Positions 13,478 to 14,008 of a stretch of 14,008 nucleotides of DNA are shown piece after piece. The notes below the pieces were generated by a model. That model did no database searches, was not told the DNA's origin, and was given only the letters and a program-made list of their open reading frames with translations. A program made the position numbers and the translations under genes. Positions within the stretch are counted from its first letter, which is position 1; each line of letters begins with the position of its first letter. This DNA is from Candidatus Woesearchaeota archaeon (lineage in GTDB: Archaea; Nanobdellota; Nanobdellia; Woesearchaeales; GW2011-AR4), in contig JACPMU010000007.1 of assembly GCA_016185865.1 (NCBI GenBank), positions 1 to 14,008 of the forward strand, in the 5' to 3' direction.

Positions 13478-13491
13478 CCTTTTTCTTTTAT
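13478..13491 (+). terminator. Poly-T terminator after the zinc-ribbon gene
   Basis: CCTTTTTCTTTTAT directly follows the DUF5679-like stop. Archaeal RNA polymerase stops at such T-runs without needing a hairpin. Confidence 0.5.
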
Positions 13492-13531
13492 AGATAATTT
13501 TGAAATATATCAATTTTGTCAAAATTCTCTA

Positions 13532-13582
13532 AGAGAACTTTGAATGAAAATGGCGAAAATAATGAATTTTTCAAAGTTCTCT
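13532..13582. repeat. Perfect 12-bp inverted repeat with related TTCTCT copies
   Basis: AGAGAACTTTGA (13532-13543) is the exact reverse complement of TCAAAGTTCTCT (13571-13582), separated by 27 bases. Related direct copies are TCAAAATTCTCTA (13519-13531) and TTGAAGTTCTATA (about 13593-13605). The cluster lies upstream of the TATA box of the candidate RNA gene, so it may be a control region for it, or a remnant of a mobile element. I found no gene in 13477-13655. Confidence 0.65.
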
Positions 13583-13630
13583 ATATATATTTTTGAAGTT
13601 CTATAAACAGCATATAGGCAATCTATAAAT

Positions 13631-13639
13631 ATATAAAAG
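13631..13639 (+). promoter_or_regulatory. TATA box of the candidate RNA gene
   Basis: ATATAAAAG at 13631-13639 is a good archaeal TATA box. The expected start 24-26 bases downstream falls in the GGGGG run at 13656-13660, exactly where the structured RNA begins. Confidence 0.6.
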
Positions 13640-13655
13640 TTTATTTAGGTTGTTT

Positions 13656-13889
13656 GGGGGTGCGTAGCTGTAAAACTCATTTATAGTTAAAAGTATCCAG
13701 CATTATTTGTTAATGCTGATTATGCCACTGCAGAACAAAAGGGAGCGCAAGTCAACTTTTAGTGGCTTTGGCTAAACGTCAGCCATTGGCAAAGTTTAAG
13801 CCTTTGCTTGCGTAAAAGGATTAAAGAAACGGTGCTGAAAAACTGTAACTGACAGCTTGCTGGTTGAGCGCAACAGCGAAACCCCTACC
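13656..13889 (+). ncRNA. Candidate structured RNA gene, family not recognised
   Basis: About 234 bases without an ORF but with rich pairing. The ends close on each other: GGGGT (13657-13661) with ACCCC (13881-13885), then GCTGT (13667-13671) with ACAGC (13873-13877). Inside are a hairpin CAGCATTA/TAATGCTG (13698-13705/13711-13718, five-base loop) and a nested arm: CGCAAG/CTTGCG (13746-13751/13807-13812), GGCTT/AAGCC (13764-13768/13798-13802) and TGGCT/AGCCA (13769-13773/13781-13785). It is locally more GC-rich than its flanks. A TATA box sits 25 bases before the first G, and a T-rich stretch follows the 3' end. It lacks the conserved cores of RNase P RNA (GGAAAGUC), SRP RNA (GGAAGG/AGCAG) and tmRNA that I can check by eye. 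The strand is set by the promoter and the G-start. Confidence 0.65.
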
Positions 13890-13906
13890 TATTTTCTAAA
13901 AATAAT

Positions 13907-14008
13907 TTATTTTTTTATCTTGGGCAAAATCTTGTAGGCAAATACAGCAGCAAAAGCAATTACTATCCAGAACAATGTTTCGCTGATTTTGTTTAATGCA
14001 AACAAAGC
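13907..14008 (-). CDS. C-terminus of a small membrane protein (partial)
   Basis: On the minus strand the frame is open from the window edge (14008) to TAA at 13907-13909. It encodes 33 residues: ALFALNKISETLFW, then a hydrophobic span IVIAFAAVFAYKIL, then PKIKK at the end. This looks like a single C-terminal transmembrane helix with a positively charged cytosolic tail. The start lies outside the window and the family cannot be identified. The gene converges on the candidate RNA gene. Confidence 0.5.
   Translation of the reverse strand, partial: ALFALNKISETLFWIVIAFAAVFAYKILPKIKK

Noticed and set aside
13518..13605. CRISPR array
   Set aside because: The repeated words are short, imperfect, irregularly spaced and partly inverted, and no cas gene is present.
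13544..13606. 20-residue ORF (MKMAKIMNFSKF...) inside the inverted-repeat region
   Set aside because: It is very short, lacks a ribosome-binding site, and its second half coincides with the repeat arm, so it is probably chance.
13656..13889. RNase P RNA, SRP RNA or tmRNA
   Set aside because: The closing helices resemble RNase P P1/P2 in layout, but the GGAAAGUC and ACAGAA cores are missing. The SRP GGAAGG/AGCAG loop and tmRNA tRNA-like ends are also absent by eye. A covariance search could still overturn this.

Overview
The window looks like an AT-rich archaeal contig, most likely from a small-genome DPANN lineage of the Woesearchaeota/Pacearchaeota type; the lineage is an inference from style, not a search. 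Archaeal markers are a class I lysyl-tRNA synthetase, a Pth2-type peptidyl-tRNA hydrolase, a tRNA-Lys with a short intron at the archaeal position, a DUF5679-like zinc ribbon, GGTGAT/GAGGTG-type Shine-Dalgarno sites, and many genes with a TATA box about 25-30 bases before the start codon (probably leaderless mRNAs).

Layout. 1-243 (-) and 233-586 (+) hold two diverged copies of the same adenylosuccinate synthetase (PurA) segment, joined head to head in a fold-back. This is either a chimeric join or a real inverted duplication. 581-2609 (-) is a probable operon: a RimB-like retropepsin-fold protein, a RimK-family ATP-grasp ligase and an unrecognised basic 147-residue protein, with three hairpins between the first two genes. 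2648-3037 (-) is a NikR-like nickel regulator. Divergent from it, 3130-6505 (+) is a tight operon: an HX4DH nickel/cobalt transporter, then larE, larB and larC, the full set for making the nickel-pincer nucleotide (NPN) cofactor. An unrecognised 141-residue ORF follows. 6891-8510 (-) is the class I LysRS. 8556-9033 (-) holds two small unknown genes, the first a 38-residue acidic protein. 9107-9760 (+) is an ACT-domain protein. 9762-9847 (-) is tRNA-Lys(CTT), followed on the same strand by pth2. 10436-10558 (+) is a 40-residue small protein, and 10561-11631 (-) an M29-like aminopeptidase. Then come a membrane-anchored alpha/beta hydrolase, a HAD phosphatase and a DUF5679-like zinc ribbon, all (+). 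The last 530 bases carry repeats, a candidate structured RNA gene of about 230 nt with its own TATA box, and the 3' end of a small membrane protein (-).

The most coherent system is the nickel module: regulator, importer and three cofactor-assembly enzymes, compact and self-contained. The window has no LarA-type enzyme that would use the cofactor, so the NPN client is unknown. The NikR also lacks one of the usual nickel ligands (His replaced by Tyr). The best candidate for something undescribed is the structured RNA at about 13656-13889, whose ends pair with each other and which does not fit RNase P RNA, SRP RNA or tmRNA as far as can be judged by eye.
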